A DNA stretch of 64,000 nt from Oecophyllibacter saccharovorans (lineage in GTDB: Bacteria; Pseudomonadota; Alphaproteobacteria; Acetobacterales; Acetobacteraceae), in contig NZ_CP038143.1 in NCBI RefSeq assembly GCF_006542375.1, positions 1,302,001-1,366,000 on the forward strand, read 5' to 3'. The notes under the pieces are model-generated. The model made no database searches, was not told where the DNA came from, and saw nothing but the letters and a program-made list of their open reading frames with translations. How positions within the stretch are numbered: the first letter of the stretch is position 1; every line of letters starts with the position of its first letter. Below are positions 34,542 through 42,626 of this stretch, in pieces. The position numbers were made by a program, and so were the translations under genes.

Positions 34542-34874
34542 TTACTGGCGCCAGCTTGAGGGAATAAGCACAAAGCTGAGCCAGCTCATGATGTGCAGAA
34601 CCAGCGCTGCGCAGAAGATGTTCTTGGCGGCCTCCCAGCGCGTGACATCAAAACCGGACCATGGCGCCAGAAACCAGGCGGTGGTTCCTGCTGAAACGGA
34701 GCAGATGAGGGCTGCGTAGATCTCGTAGAGAAACCGGTGCCACATCGTGACAGGGTTGGCCGCAGGCGCTGCAGCTGCGCTCGCCGTCTCTTTCGGTGCC
34801 GCGGAAGCAGCAGGCGCCGTTTGGGGAGGCTCGGAGGGTGCAGGGTTTGTGGACTGCGTGGCGGCTGCCGCCAT
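34542..34874 (-). CDS. Small membrane protein of unknown function
   Basis: A 110-residue protein I do not recognise. The first 40 residues are Ala/Pro/Ser-rich; two hydrophobic segments follow (YEIYAALICSVSAGTTAWFLA and NIFCAALVLHIMSWLSFVLI), so it is probably an inner-membrane protein with a cytoplasmic or periplasmic low-complexity tail. It is convergent with adhP across a terminator. Coding is supported by the hydrophobic pattern, not by similarity. Confidence 0.55.
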   Translation of the reverse strand: MAAAATQSTNPAPSEPPQTAPAASAAPKETASAAAAPAANPVTMWHRFLYEIYAALICSVSAGTTAWFLAPWSGFDVTRWEAAKNIFCAALVLHIMSWLSFVLIPSSWRQ

Positions 34875-34993
34875 GGCGTTGCTTCCTGAAAATAGAGATT
34901 TGTCTCAGCCGCCTGCGGGCTGCCAGCAGAGCCTGCGAGCTAGCCAGCGGGAACAATCTTTTTAAGCGCGCTTTGTGGAGGGTGTCATGTCCT

Positions 34994-35941
34994 TTATGGG
35001 CTTTCCCCCTGTTGCCCCGAAAGCCGGTTGCAGAGAAACAGCGTAAGGGTTTTGCGCAATCCATCCAACCTGTCCTGAAACGCCTGGTCAGACAGAGTGC
35101 CCTGCTCGTGTGCCTGGAAGAGCTCCAGGGCCTGCAATCCGGCAGCCATGAAAAACACCGTCATCGTGGCTTGCGGGTCGGGCTGGGCCGGTACTGTCAG
35201 GAAGGCGTTGTCGGTCATGGCCGCCGCAAGCGTTGCGCCATGCCAATCTTTGAGGGGCCGGTAGCCTGTCTCCTGTGGGGCAGAGCCGTTGAATATCCTG
35301 GCCATCTCTTCGCAACAGGCGGCGCATTCCTCGCCACAGGCTTCGGCTGTCGGCGCTTCCGCCTGTGCTTTGAGCAGGTTACGGAGGAAAGTCTCTACCA
35401 GCCTGCCGGTGGTCATGAGATCTCCAAGCGACTGTTCTGAAACAGGCTTACCGGCGTCGTGGCTGTTGTGGGTATCGGCAGGAAAGACCCAGACGGGTTC
35501 GGGGCGCGTGCACAGGAGCATTTCCTGCATTTCAGCTGGGGTGGCAGGGCGCGCCTCAATATCCAGCTCCGGCACTGTCAGGAAAGCGCTCAGGGCTTCA
35601 AAAACGTTTACGCTAGGGGGTGGTTCCGCTGTGGCGCGCTCCTGCAAGGCAGTGCCGTAAGCGGCTGCTTCCTGGGGCAAGCCATACCCAATCAGGCTGC
35701 TGAACTGGCCTAACAGAGCAGGCTCCAGGGTCTGGAGAGTGGGAGAGGCGACCCAGCTGCTGGCAAAGCGCTGGCCTCGTGAGGGCATATAAAGACAGAA
35801 TATCCACAGGGCAGTGGGGGAAGGGGTCGTTGGACTGCTGGCTGCGCGCCGCAGGGAAGCGAAAAGCTGTTGTCTCAGCGGCCCACCTGTCAGATGCCAC
35901 CCTTGCTGGAGGGCGGGGAAAGAGGCGCCTCTTTCAGACAT
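34994..35941 (-). CDS. Hypothetical protein with Cys cluster
   Basis: A 315-residue soluble protein that I do not recognise. It looks mostly helical. A cysteine cluster CGEECAACCEE sits near residue 208, and hydrophobic helices follow (TMTVFFMAAGLQALELF). No signal peptide or membrane span is evident. A GAGGAAG ribosome binding site lies 12 bases before the ATG. Metal or redox binding through the Cys cluster is possible but unproven. It is flanked by unrelated genes. Confidence 0.6.
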   Translation of the reverse strand: MSERGASFPALQQGWHLTGGPLRQQLFASLRRAASSPTTPSPTALWIFCLYMPSRGQRFASSWVASPTLQTLEPALLGQFSSLIGYGLPQEAAAYGTALQERATAEPPPSVNVFEALSAFLTVPELDIEARPATPAEMQEMLLCTRPEPVWVFPADTHNSHDAGKPVSEQSLGDLMTTGRLVETFLRNLLKAQAEAPTAEACGEECAACCEEMARIFNGSAPQETGYRPLKDWHGATLAAAMTDNAFLTVPAQPDPQATMTVFFMAAGLQALELFQAHEQGTLSDQAFQDRLDGLRKTLTLFLCNRLSGQQGESP

Positions 35942-36156
35942 TGTCGCTTCACTTCCTCGCCAAGCCAGTGGGAAAACTGATTACTCCTGCCGTGCCTTCC
36001 GGCAGGCGCTATTGTGGCGAATACCGGCCGGGAGGTGAAGGGCAGCCGGCCGAGAGGGCAGCGCTGATTGCAGGGGACTAACTTTTTACCCCCTTAAGGA
36101 TGGGATGTGCCTATTATGGGCAGATCATGCGGAAGATTACGCAAAGGAGCGTTCAG

Positions 36157-36741
36157 ATGCGTTTTTCAGCGATCATGTCCGTCGGGCTGGGTCTGGCGGC
36201 GAGCATCGGTTTGGGCAGTACAGCGGTCCGGGCCGCACCCCCGCTCGGGCAGTTCACGGGTAAGGATCTCGTAGGTGCCTGTGCCGAAGAGCTCAAGCAG
36301 TCGGCCGGCATGGAGAAGGGCAAGAGCGCGCCTGATGTGGCCCTGAACAATCTCGGCATGGGCATGTGCGTCGGCATGGTCTACATGGCTGTCAACAACC
36401 AGAAGAACCTGGGCGTGATCTATTCCCGGCTGACAGACCAGTTCACCAAGGTGGATACGCCGCAGGCCCGTGAGTTTGTCGCAGGCTTCGGCCCGCCGGT
36501 CTGCACGCCACGTGACGCAACGCTGCAGAAAGACATCCTGGGCGTTATGGAATATGCCGCCCATCATGCTGACCAGCTTCACAAGAGCGCCAGCGGCTTC
36601 GTCGCTGAGGCCCTGGGCGCCACTTATCCCTGCAAACCGCAATCGGCCATGAGCCCTGCTGAGCGCAGTGCCCTCAATCCGATCTTCTACCAGGGTGCGC
36701 CGGCTGCAGCGGTCAGTGTGCCTGCGCCCAAAGGGAAATAG
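36157..36741 (+). CDS. Secreted Rap1a/Tai-like four-cysteine protein
   Basis: A 194-residue exported protein with a signal peptide (MRFSAIMSVGLGLAASIGLG, cut near VRA-AP at residue 26). Cysteines C42, C71, C116 and C159 lie in the order of the Rap1a/Tai fold: GKDLVGAC, then MCVGMVYMAV, then VCTP, then FVAEALGATYPC. Family founders are periplasmic immunity proteins against type VI amidase toxins, but many stand-alone members exist. No toxin or secretion gene is nearby here, so immunity is not claimed. ATG 36157 is supported by AAGGAG 7 bases upstream. Confidence 0.7.
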   Translation: MRFSAIMSVGLGLAASIGLGSTAVRAAPPLGQFTGKDLVGACAEELKQSAGMEKGKSAPDVALNNLGMGMCVGMVYMAVNNQKNLGVIYSRLTDQFTKVDTPQAREFVAGFGPPVCTPRDATLQKDILGVMEYAAHHADQLHKSASGFVAEALGATYPCKPQSAMSPAERSALNPIFYQGAPAAAVSVPAPKGK

Positions 36742-36774
36742 TCCACCTCTCCCGCTGCTTGATCCGATGTCTGT

Positions 36775-36812
36775 CCCGATGTCTGATATTAGATGTCAGA
36801 TATCGGGGTTTT
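36775..36812. terminator. Terminator overlapping the parE stop codon
   Basis: Stem CCCGAT-G-TCTGA (36775-36786) with TCAGA-T-ATCGGG (36796-36807), then GTTTT. It could end the rap1a-like transcript; the parE stop codon sits in its right arm. Confidence 0.55.
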
Positions 36813-38877
36813 CGACCATGCCTGCATGTTCCTGGATGAACCGGAAACGGGGCTCAGGCTTGCGGCCCATCAGGTCTTCAACACGGTTACTGGTCATAGT
36901 GGCGTCCTGGGGCGGCAGGGTGACCCGCAGGAGCGTGCGGTGACGCGGGTCCATGGTCGTATCCTTGAGGTCGGAGACAGGCATCTCGCCGAGGCCCTTG
37001 AAGCGTGAGATCTCCACCTTCGCGCCCTTTTTGAAGGCGGTTTTCAGCAGGTGGTCGCGGTCGTCATCGCTCATGGCATACACGCTCTTGCCGCCATGGG
37101 TCAGGCGATAGAGGGGCGGCTGGGCCAGGTAGAGATGGCCGTTGCGGATCAGCCCGGGCATTTCACGGTAGAAAAATGTCATCAGCAGCGAAGCGATATG
37201 GGCGCCGTCTACATCCGCATCCGTCATGACGATGATGCGGCCATAGCGCAGGTTGGACAGGCTGAACTCGCGCCCGCTGCCGCATCCCAGCGCTTCGGTC
37301 AGGTCGCGGAGCTCCTGATTGGCCCGCAGCTTGTCCTGGGTTGCGGAAGCCACGTTGAGGATCTTGCCGCGCAGGGGCAGGACAGCCTGTATCTCGCGGT
37401 CACGGGCCTGGCGTGCTGAACCGCCCGCTGACTCGCCTTCCACCAGAAAGAGCTCTGTCTCCTCCGTTCGGGTTGAAGCGCAATCGGTCAGCTTGCCGGG
37501 CAGCCGCAGCTTGCGGGTGGCACTTTTGCGGGCGGTCTCCTTGGTGTCGCGGCGCCGCAGGCGTTCCTCGGCACGCTCCACCATGTGGGAGACGATCGCA
37601 TCGGCCTGGGCGGGATTGCCTCCCAGCCAGTGGTCGATGCGGTCGCGCAGCGCCCCTTCCACCAGCCGGGCCGCATCACGCGAGGTGAGCTTGTCTTTGG
37701 TCTGACCCTGAAATTCGGGGTCGCGCAGGAAAACGGAGAGACGCCCGTTCAGGCTGCCCAGGATATCCTCTGCCGTGATGGCGCTGGCACGGCGGATCTT
37801 GCGCTGCTCCCCCCAATTCCTGAAGCCCTTGAGCAGGGCTGCCCGCAATCCAGCCTCATGCGTGCCGCCCTGGGGCGTGGGGATCGTGTTGGCCCAGGAC
37901 ACCAGCCCTGACGGCCCTGAGCCCAGAAGGGCCAGTGCCCATTCGATCCGGCCGCCTTCTTCCCCCTTTGCGGTCTGCGGCAGGGGGGCTTCGCCGGCCC
38001 AGAGAGGTGCAAGCAGGTCCGGGGTCTGGCCCAGGTCATGCTGCAGGGAATCTTCCAGACCGTTGGGAAAGTTGATGACCGCTTCTGCCGGAGGGGCATC
38101 CTCGCCTTTCAGAAGCTCTGGCGCGCAGGACCAGCGGATGGTGACCCCGCGGAAAAGGGCGGCCTTGCTTTTGCACAGCCGGAACAGGCGCGCAGGTGAA
38201 AAATTCTGCTTGCCGAATATCTCCAGGTCCGGCGTGAAACGGACTGTCGTGCCCCGGCGGTTGGCGACAGCACCGACTTTTTCGAGAGGGGTCAGGGGCA
38301 GGCCGCGTGAAAATTCCTGCCGCCAGACCGTCCGGTCCCGGGCGACCTCGACTTCCAGCTTTTCTGACAGGGCGTTGACGACAGAGCTGCCGACGCCGTG
38401 CAGCCCACCTGACGTGGCATAGGCCTTGCCGGAGAACTTCCCGCCTGCGTGCAGGGTGGTGAAAATGACCTCGAGGGCAGACTTGTCGGGAAAACGGGGA
38501 TGGGGATCGATCGGGATGCCGCGCCCGTTGTCACGCACCAGCAGCGTGCGCGGCCCTTCCAGCGCTACGTCGATAATGCTGGCATGTCCGGCCACCGCCT
38601 CATCCATGGCGTTGTCGAGAATTTCAGAAGCGAGGTGATGGAAGGCTGTATCGTCAGTGCCGCCGATATACATGCCCGGCCGCCGGCGAATCGGCTCAAG
38701 GCCTTCCAGCACCTCAATGCTGTCTGCGCTGTAGCCTTCAGAGGATGCGGGCCGCAGCTCTGGGCCGGCTGGGCCGGGCGCCTGGGCTGCGCGTCGGCGC
38801 GCAGGCTTTTTTGCGGATTTCTTCTCAGCGTCCCCAGCGGGGGTGGAGGAGGACGCGGGCGAGAACATGTCGTCCAT
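36796..38877 (-). CDS. parE: DNA topoisomerase IV subunit B
   Basis: About 693 residues. With ParC it decatenates sister chromosomes. The GHKL ATPase (EILDNAMDEAVAGH, DNGRGIPI, GGLHGVGSSVVNALS), the transducer domain, and the Toprim domain (LVEGESAGGSARQARDREIQ and TDADVDGAHI) are in order. Length and the missing GyrB-specific insert favour ParE over GyrB. ATG 38877 is chosen; the frame continues to a TTG at 38904. The first 60 residues are Ser/Lys/Ala-rich and not conserved. Confidence 0.93.
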   Translation of the reverse strand: MDDMFSPASSSTPAGDAEKKSAKKPARRRAAQAPGPAGPELRPASSEGYSADSIEVLEGLEPIRRRPGMYIGGTDDTAFHHLASEILDNAMDEAVAGHASIIDVALEGPRTLLVRDNGRGIPIDPHPRFPDKSALEVIFTTLHAGGKFSGKAYATSGGLHGVGSSVVNALSEKLEVEVARDRTVWRQEFSRGLPLTPLEKVGAVANRRGTTVRFTPDLEIFGKQNFSPARLFRLCKSKAALFRGVTIRWSCAPELLKGEDAPPAEAVINFPNGLEDSLQHDLGQTPDLLAPLWAGEAPLPQTAKGEEGGRIEWALALLGSGPSGLVSWANTIPTPQGGTHEAGLRAALLKGFRNWGEQRKIRRASAITAEDILGSLNGRLSVFLRDPEFQGQTKDKLTSRDAARLVEGALRDRIDHWLGGNPAQADAIVSHMVERAEERLRRRDTKETARKSATRKLRLPGKLTDCASTRTEETELFLVEGESAGGSARQARDREIQAVLPLRGKILNVASATQDKLRANQELRDLTEALGCGSGREFSLSNLRYGRIIVMTDADVDGAHIASLLMTFFYREMPGLIRNGHLYLAQPPLYRLTHGGKSVYAMSDDDRDHLLKTAFKKGAKVEISRFKGLGEMPVSDLKDTTMDPRHRTLLRVTLPPQDATMTSNRVEDLMGRKPEPRFRFIQEHAGMVENPDI

Positions 38878-39021
38878 TCGTGATCCTGCTCGTGATCCTG
38901 CCAATTCTGAAATTCAGGTCGCCACTGGTGGGGCGGGGCGTGAGAAAGAACCTTGCCGGATGCCGCACTCCCCAGATGCCTCAGTCAGGGAAGAGAGCGT
39001 GCCCCTCTTCCCTGACTGTTT

Positions 39022-39660
39022 TCAGCGGCGATGGCGGCGGACCGTGTGGCCGCGACCGCGCCGGTGGGAGATCTTGCGCGTTAGCTCCGCACCGGAGGCC
39101 TTGGGGGCTTCGCAGCTTTCATAGGAGGAAGGCTGCAGGATGTCCTTGGCTTCAGCGTAATGGGCGAGGTCGGTGTCTGTATCGAGCGCGTTCACCTCAT
39201 CGAACATCGGCACGCGCTGCATGCAGAAGATGGTGCCGGATTTCAGCCCGCCAAGGGACTGCACATCGGCAAGCTGCGTGACGTAATCATCGCGCTTTTT
39301 CTGCCCCTGGCGGCCGTAGGTCGCCTGGAAATACGTCTGCAGCCGCTTGTCTGCCTTGAGCAGGGAAGGGCGGAACTTGCTGACGAACGCGTTGTAATTG
39401 TCCTGCTTCTTGCAGGAAAGCGCCGTCACCATCAGTTCAGAGCGCAGACCGGCGATATCGAAGGCATCGTGAACCTCGGGGTTGGTCTTGCAGCCGGCAG
39501 CCTGGACCGCCGGAAGGGCGCCGACAAAGGCGAAGGCCGCAGCAAGCGAGGCTGCCAGAAAACTTTTCTGGCCCTTGTGCCGCGCTCTTCCCTGGGTGGC
39601 AGGGGCAGAGGTGCGACGGGACGAAAACGATAAAACGCGGGCCAGAACAGGCATCGGCAT
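39022..39660 (-). CDS. Secreted protein of unknown function, four cysteines
   Basis: A 212-residue protein with an exported look: basic N-terminus, hydrophobic core FLAASLAAAFAFVGALPAV, likely cut near VQA-AG at residue 55. The mature part has four cysteines (GCKTN, LSCKKQ, IFCMQR, ESCEA), which suggests disulfides, and an Arg/His-rich tail. I do not recognise a family. ATG 39660 is supported by CCGGAG 6 bases upstream. It is divergent from the lipoprotein gene at 39984. Confidence 0.65.
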   Translation of the reverse strand: MPMPVLARVLSFSSRRTSAPATQGRARHKGQKSFLAASLAAAFAFVGALPAVQAAGCKTNPEVHDAFDIAGLRSELMVTALSCKKQDNYNAFVSKFRPSLLKADKRLQTYFQATYGRQGQKKRDDYVTQLADVQSLGGLKSGTIFCMQRVPMFDEVNALDTDTDLAHYAEAKDILQPSSYESCEAPKASGAELTRKISHRRGRGHTVRRHRR

Positions 39661-39983
39661 ACTCTCCGGAGGACGTGTGATCCTGCCTCTTACCATGAGT
39701 GATTGCAGCGAAACATCGCCTAATGCATAAAAAATTGCTTCGGTGCGTTCTCTTTCATTGCTCTGGCGACTATCCTCCGCCATAGAAAAGTCCTGTCACC
39801 CATCCCGGCCGCACTGTTGCTGGGCCCGTCGGGGTCCAGGGAGAGAGCAGTCTGTCCGATACCGTGCTGCATATCCGGTGGCGAGGGATGGTCGTTTGTC
39901 ACTTCGGCTGCGGGGCAGCTGGTTTTCGTGACTGTTGTTTCCACTGCCAGTATTTATGCTGCCAGACTGTTTTGGAGTTGCAC
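39661..39983. other. 323-base divergent intergenic region
   Basis: No gene seen. It separates two divergent secreted-protein genes and should contain both promoters. A stretch TTGCAG-N17-CATAAA on the plus strand near 39703-39731 is a weak promoter match only. Confidence 0.5.
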
Positions 39984-40580
39984 GTGCGTCTGCGAGGTTC
40001 TGTCATCAGCACTACGGGGGCGGCTTTCGCGGTCCTCCTCTCTCTTTCCGGCTGTGCACACAGGAAGGTTGCGCCTGTGGTCGCCACGGGACCGTTCGCC
40101 TATATGAAGGTCTCCTCTCTTTGCCAGGTCGGCAAGATCACGGTGCAGCCATCGGGCGTGATGGATGTCGACATGAAAGTCGGCAGCGATGACGGGCTGT
40201 GTGCCATCCCCCTGACAAAGGACCATGGGGGCAGCTACGCCTCCTTCGGTGTGTCTCCGCCGCCTGAGCACGGCCATGCCTTCCTCTACAGCTATTACGG
40301 CCACACCTATGTCGATTACACGGCGGCAACAGCCTATAGCGGCCCCGACCAGTTCGGCGTCACGCTGATTCCCGGTCAAGGCCAGCCCCGTCGTCAGCTG
40401 AATGTGAAGGTCACGGTTGTGGCTGTCGGTGCCGCCGCGACCCCGGCTTCAGCTGCAGCGGCCAAGACGGAGAAGAAGCCTGAAGCCAAGGCTGAAGAAC
40501 CTGCCAAGACGACCGCCCATAAGGCGGTAACCCGCAGGAAAGGCGTGGTACACCGCCGGGTCGTGCGCAGGAGGCGCTGA
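39984..40580 (+). CDS. Putative lipoprotein with basic C-terminus
   Basis: About 198 residues, unrecognised. A lipobox LSGC follows a hydrophobic core (GAAFAVLLSLSGC), so export and lipidation are likely. The mature domain of about 110 residues is beta-rich and contains two Cys (SSLCQVG, GLCAIP). The tail is Ala/Lys-rich and ends in an Arg-rich stretch (RRVVRRRR). GTG 39984 is chosen because GGAG lies at the right distance and the signal peptide begins there. A terminator follows at 40608-40643. Confidence 0.65.
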   Translation: MRLRGSVISTTGAAFAVLLSLSGCAHRKVAPVVATGPFAYMKVSSLCQVGKITVQPSGVMDVDMKVGSDDGLCAIPLTKDHGGSYASFGVSPPPEHGHAFLYSYYGHTYVDYTAATAYSGPDQFGVTLIPGQGQPRRQLNVKVTVVAVGAAATPASAAAAKTEKKPEAKAEEPAKTTAHKAVTRRKGVVHRRVVRRRR

Positions 40581-40607
40581 GCTTTCCGGCACAGTTGAAG
40601 CCTTATC

Positions 40608-40643
40608 AGGCAGTGTTTCCTAACGGGAACGCTGCCTTTTTTT
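40608..40643 (+). terminator. Terminator after the lipoprotein gene
   Basis: Stem AGGCAG.GTTTCC with GGGAAC.CTGCCT (one G-U pair and one mismatch), TAAC loop, then seven T. Confidence 0.85.
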
Positions 40644-40764
40644 AATTCGGCCTGGTTTTGAGCAATGCGGAAAATCACTGAAGCGGGATATTCAGGCAGG
40701 AAGTCCCGTCAGGGCCCTTGGGACGGGTGATATATCTACCGGCAAAGAGCCGGGCCATGGTGCT

Positions 40765-41988
40765 TTACTGGAGATCGATCTCAACGCGCCGATTCTGGGG
40801 CTCGCGCACGTCCGGGCCGGTCGGAACCAGGGGTTGGGAAGAGCCGTAGCCCCTGACGGTGATCAATCCAGCCGCCACGCCGTCCCTGATCAGCTCGGCC
40901 TTGACCGTATCAGCCCGCTTGAGGGAGAGGGCCTGGTTGTACAGCTGTCCCCGCCGGCCTGGTGCCCCTGAAGTGTCGGTATGACCTGCGACCATGATTT
41001 TTGAAAACTGCACGGCTGTCGAATTGCGCGCCGCCACGGCGACGATCTCGCGGGCACGGGGCGTCAGATCAGCTGAGTTCCAGTCGAAGAAGACCAGATA
41101 AGTCCGCGTCGGGGAGGGGGCTGGGGGGGCTGCGACCGGGATCGGCTTGGGCGGTGGCGGGGCGGGGTCGAACTCATAGCGCAGGCCCAGAAAGAGCGAA
41201 TGGTTGAAATCGGTGCGCGTATTGCGGTGGCCTTCCACCAGGCCTCCGTCCCCCCCCACGTAAGGCGGCGGGCCACCGGTTGCGATGGAGGTGTGCTTGT
41301 GGTGCCCGGTGATGGTGAAGAAGCGGTATTCCATCGTCGTGGAGAGGCCGATCACCCAGGGAACCGGGAAGGAAAGGCCGAAAATGCCCTGATAGGCAAA
41401 TCCGCCGCTCGTGCCGCCGACATGTTCCTTGTAGTTGGAATAACCTGCCCCGCGCCCGTTGATGTTGGTGCGCATGCGCTGCCAGCCATAACCGATGCCG
41501 GCGCCGAAATAGGGATAGATCCAGTTGGCGCCGATATCCATGTCGAACAGGGCATTGGCCATGGCGTCATAGGTGTGCTGGTGGCCTGATACGCTGTTCT
41601 TGAACCCCGGATCGTGGAAATTGCCGTAACCGTTATTGCGGTATCCGCCTTCCATCTCGACCCGGAAGCCGTTGTCGAGGCCGTAACCGAAACTGCCCGA
41701 GGCGGCGATGCCCGGGTCGAAACCGTCACGGCCGCGCGGAAAGAGCTTGGTATGCGGGTTGACGGTCTGGGCCTGGTTGAAGCTCGCGCCCGCTCCGCCG
41801 CCGACGTAGAAGCCACGCACGGGTTGGGCCTGCGCCGTCCCGGCTGAAAGGCCGAGAAGCAGTGCCCCGCTCAGCGCCCCTGTCATGCCGGCGCCGGCGA
41901 GCAGGGAGAAACGGGCCGCAGCGCCCCCACGACTCAGCAAGGCGCTGCTTCGGCTCAGCAGGGCCATGATGGTGGAGCGCTGCGTCAT
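40765..41988 (-). CDS. OmpA-family outer membrane protein
   Basis: A 407-residue protein with a signal peptide (cut likely at AQA-QP near residue 54). An eight-strand-type beta barrel follows (GFYVGGGAGASFN through FLGLRYEF), then a Pro-rich hinge (PAPPPPKPIPVAAPPAP) and a C-terminal peptidoglycan-binding OmpA domain (YLVFFDWNSADLTPRA, VAGHTDTSG, NQALSLKRADTVKAEL, NRRVEIDL). It probably anchors the outer membrane to the wall. ATG 41988 is preceded by GGAG at 9 bases. The gene is alone on its strand here. Confidence 0.92.
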   Translation of the reverse strand: MTQRSTIMALLSRSSALLSRGGAAARFSLLAGAGMTGALSGALLLGLSAGTAQAQPVRGFYVGGGAGASFNQAQTVNPHTKLFPRGRDGFDPGIAASGSFGYGLDNGFRVEMEGGYRNNGYGNFHDPGFKNSVSGHQHTYDAMANALFDMDIGANWIYPYFGAGIGYGWQRMRTNINGRGAGYSNYKEHVGGTSGGFAYQGIFGLSFPVPWVIGLSTTMEYRFFTITGHHKHTSIATGGPPPYVGGDGGLVEGHRNTRTDFNHSLFLGLRYEFDPAPPPPKPIPVAAPPAPSPTRTYLVFFDWNSADLTPRAREIVAVAARNSTAVQFSKIMVAGHTDTSGAPGRRGQLYNQALSLKRADTVKAELIRDGVAAGLITVRGYGSSQPLVPTGPDVREPQNRRVEIDLQ

Positions 41989-42202
41989 AGATGTTTCTCC
42001 AAGCACAGGGGCGAAAGCTTCAGTGCCGTAAGCTGTGGTGAATCGGAACACCGGCCGGAGCGGCGAGCGGCAATGGCTCCTCTTTTCGCTGAAAGGCGCA
42101 GGCAACGCAATGTATCGGGGGAAAAATGGCCCCTGGCGTGACAATTTCGCCGCAGAAATTTCAAGAGAAAACAGCGCGGCTCAGAAGCCTGAGAGGCGTT
42201 TT

Positions 42203-42616
42203 TCACATTGTGGCGCGGCGCGGGGAAAGGGTCGTCTCCAGCGGCTGTGAGGCATCCTCAAGTTCGAGCTCCACAACCCACAGATCAGGATCAGTATTGC
42301 TCTGGCGTTCCAGCCAGGTGGCCAGGCGTTGCTCAGTCAGACGTCTTTCCTGCAGAGCTGCGTCGGCACCAGCAGCTGTTTCAGAGCCCCCCTCAGGCGG
42401 AAGCGGCGTGAAGTCGTGGCGTTTCCAGCCCTGTCGTCTCTCCTGCAGGGCTGCGAGCCGGCCATGGCGGTCGGTGAGCACCACGATGATGGCCCCTGCA
42501 TCCTCATCGCCCTTGCGCAGGACCATCCCGGTCTCGTTCCGACTCGCTGCCTGGCGCAGAAGAGCGCGAACCCAGAGCCCTGATTTGAGAGCCTGATACT
42601 CAGCGGGAAATGTCAT
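42203..42616 (-). CDS. DUF1491 family protein
   Basis: A 137-residue protein matching the alphaproteobacterial DUF1491 pattern: GLWVRALLRQAASRNETGMVLRKGDEDAGAIIVVL (given in parts), a central variable loop, and the C-terminal LERQSNTDPDLWVVELE. No function is established for the family. It lies 10 bases after the S41 protease gene on the same strand, so the two are probably cotranscribed. Confidence 0.8.
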   Translation of the reverse strand: MTFPAEYQALKSGLWVRALLRQAASRNETGMVLRKGDEDAGAIIVVLTDRHGRLAALQERRQGWKRHDFTPLPPEGGSETAAGADAALQERRLTEQRLATWLERQSNTDPDLWVVELELEDASQPLETTLSPRRATM

Positions 42617-42626
42617 GGGCAGGCTT

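Noticed and set aside
36157-36741. Interpretation of the four-Cys protein as an active type VI immunity protein
   Set aside because: No toxin, effector or secretion gene is in the window; only the fold-level similarity is kept.
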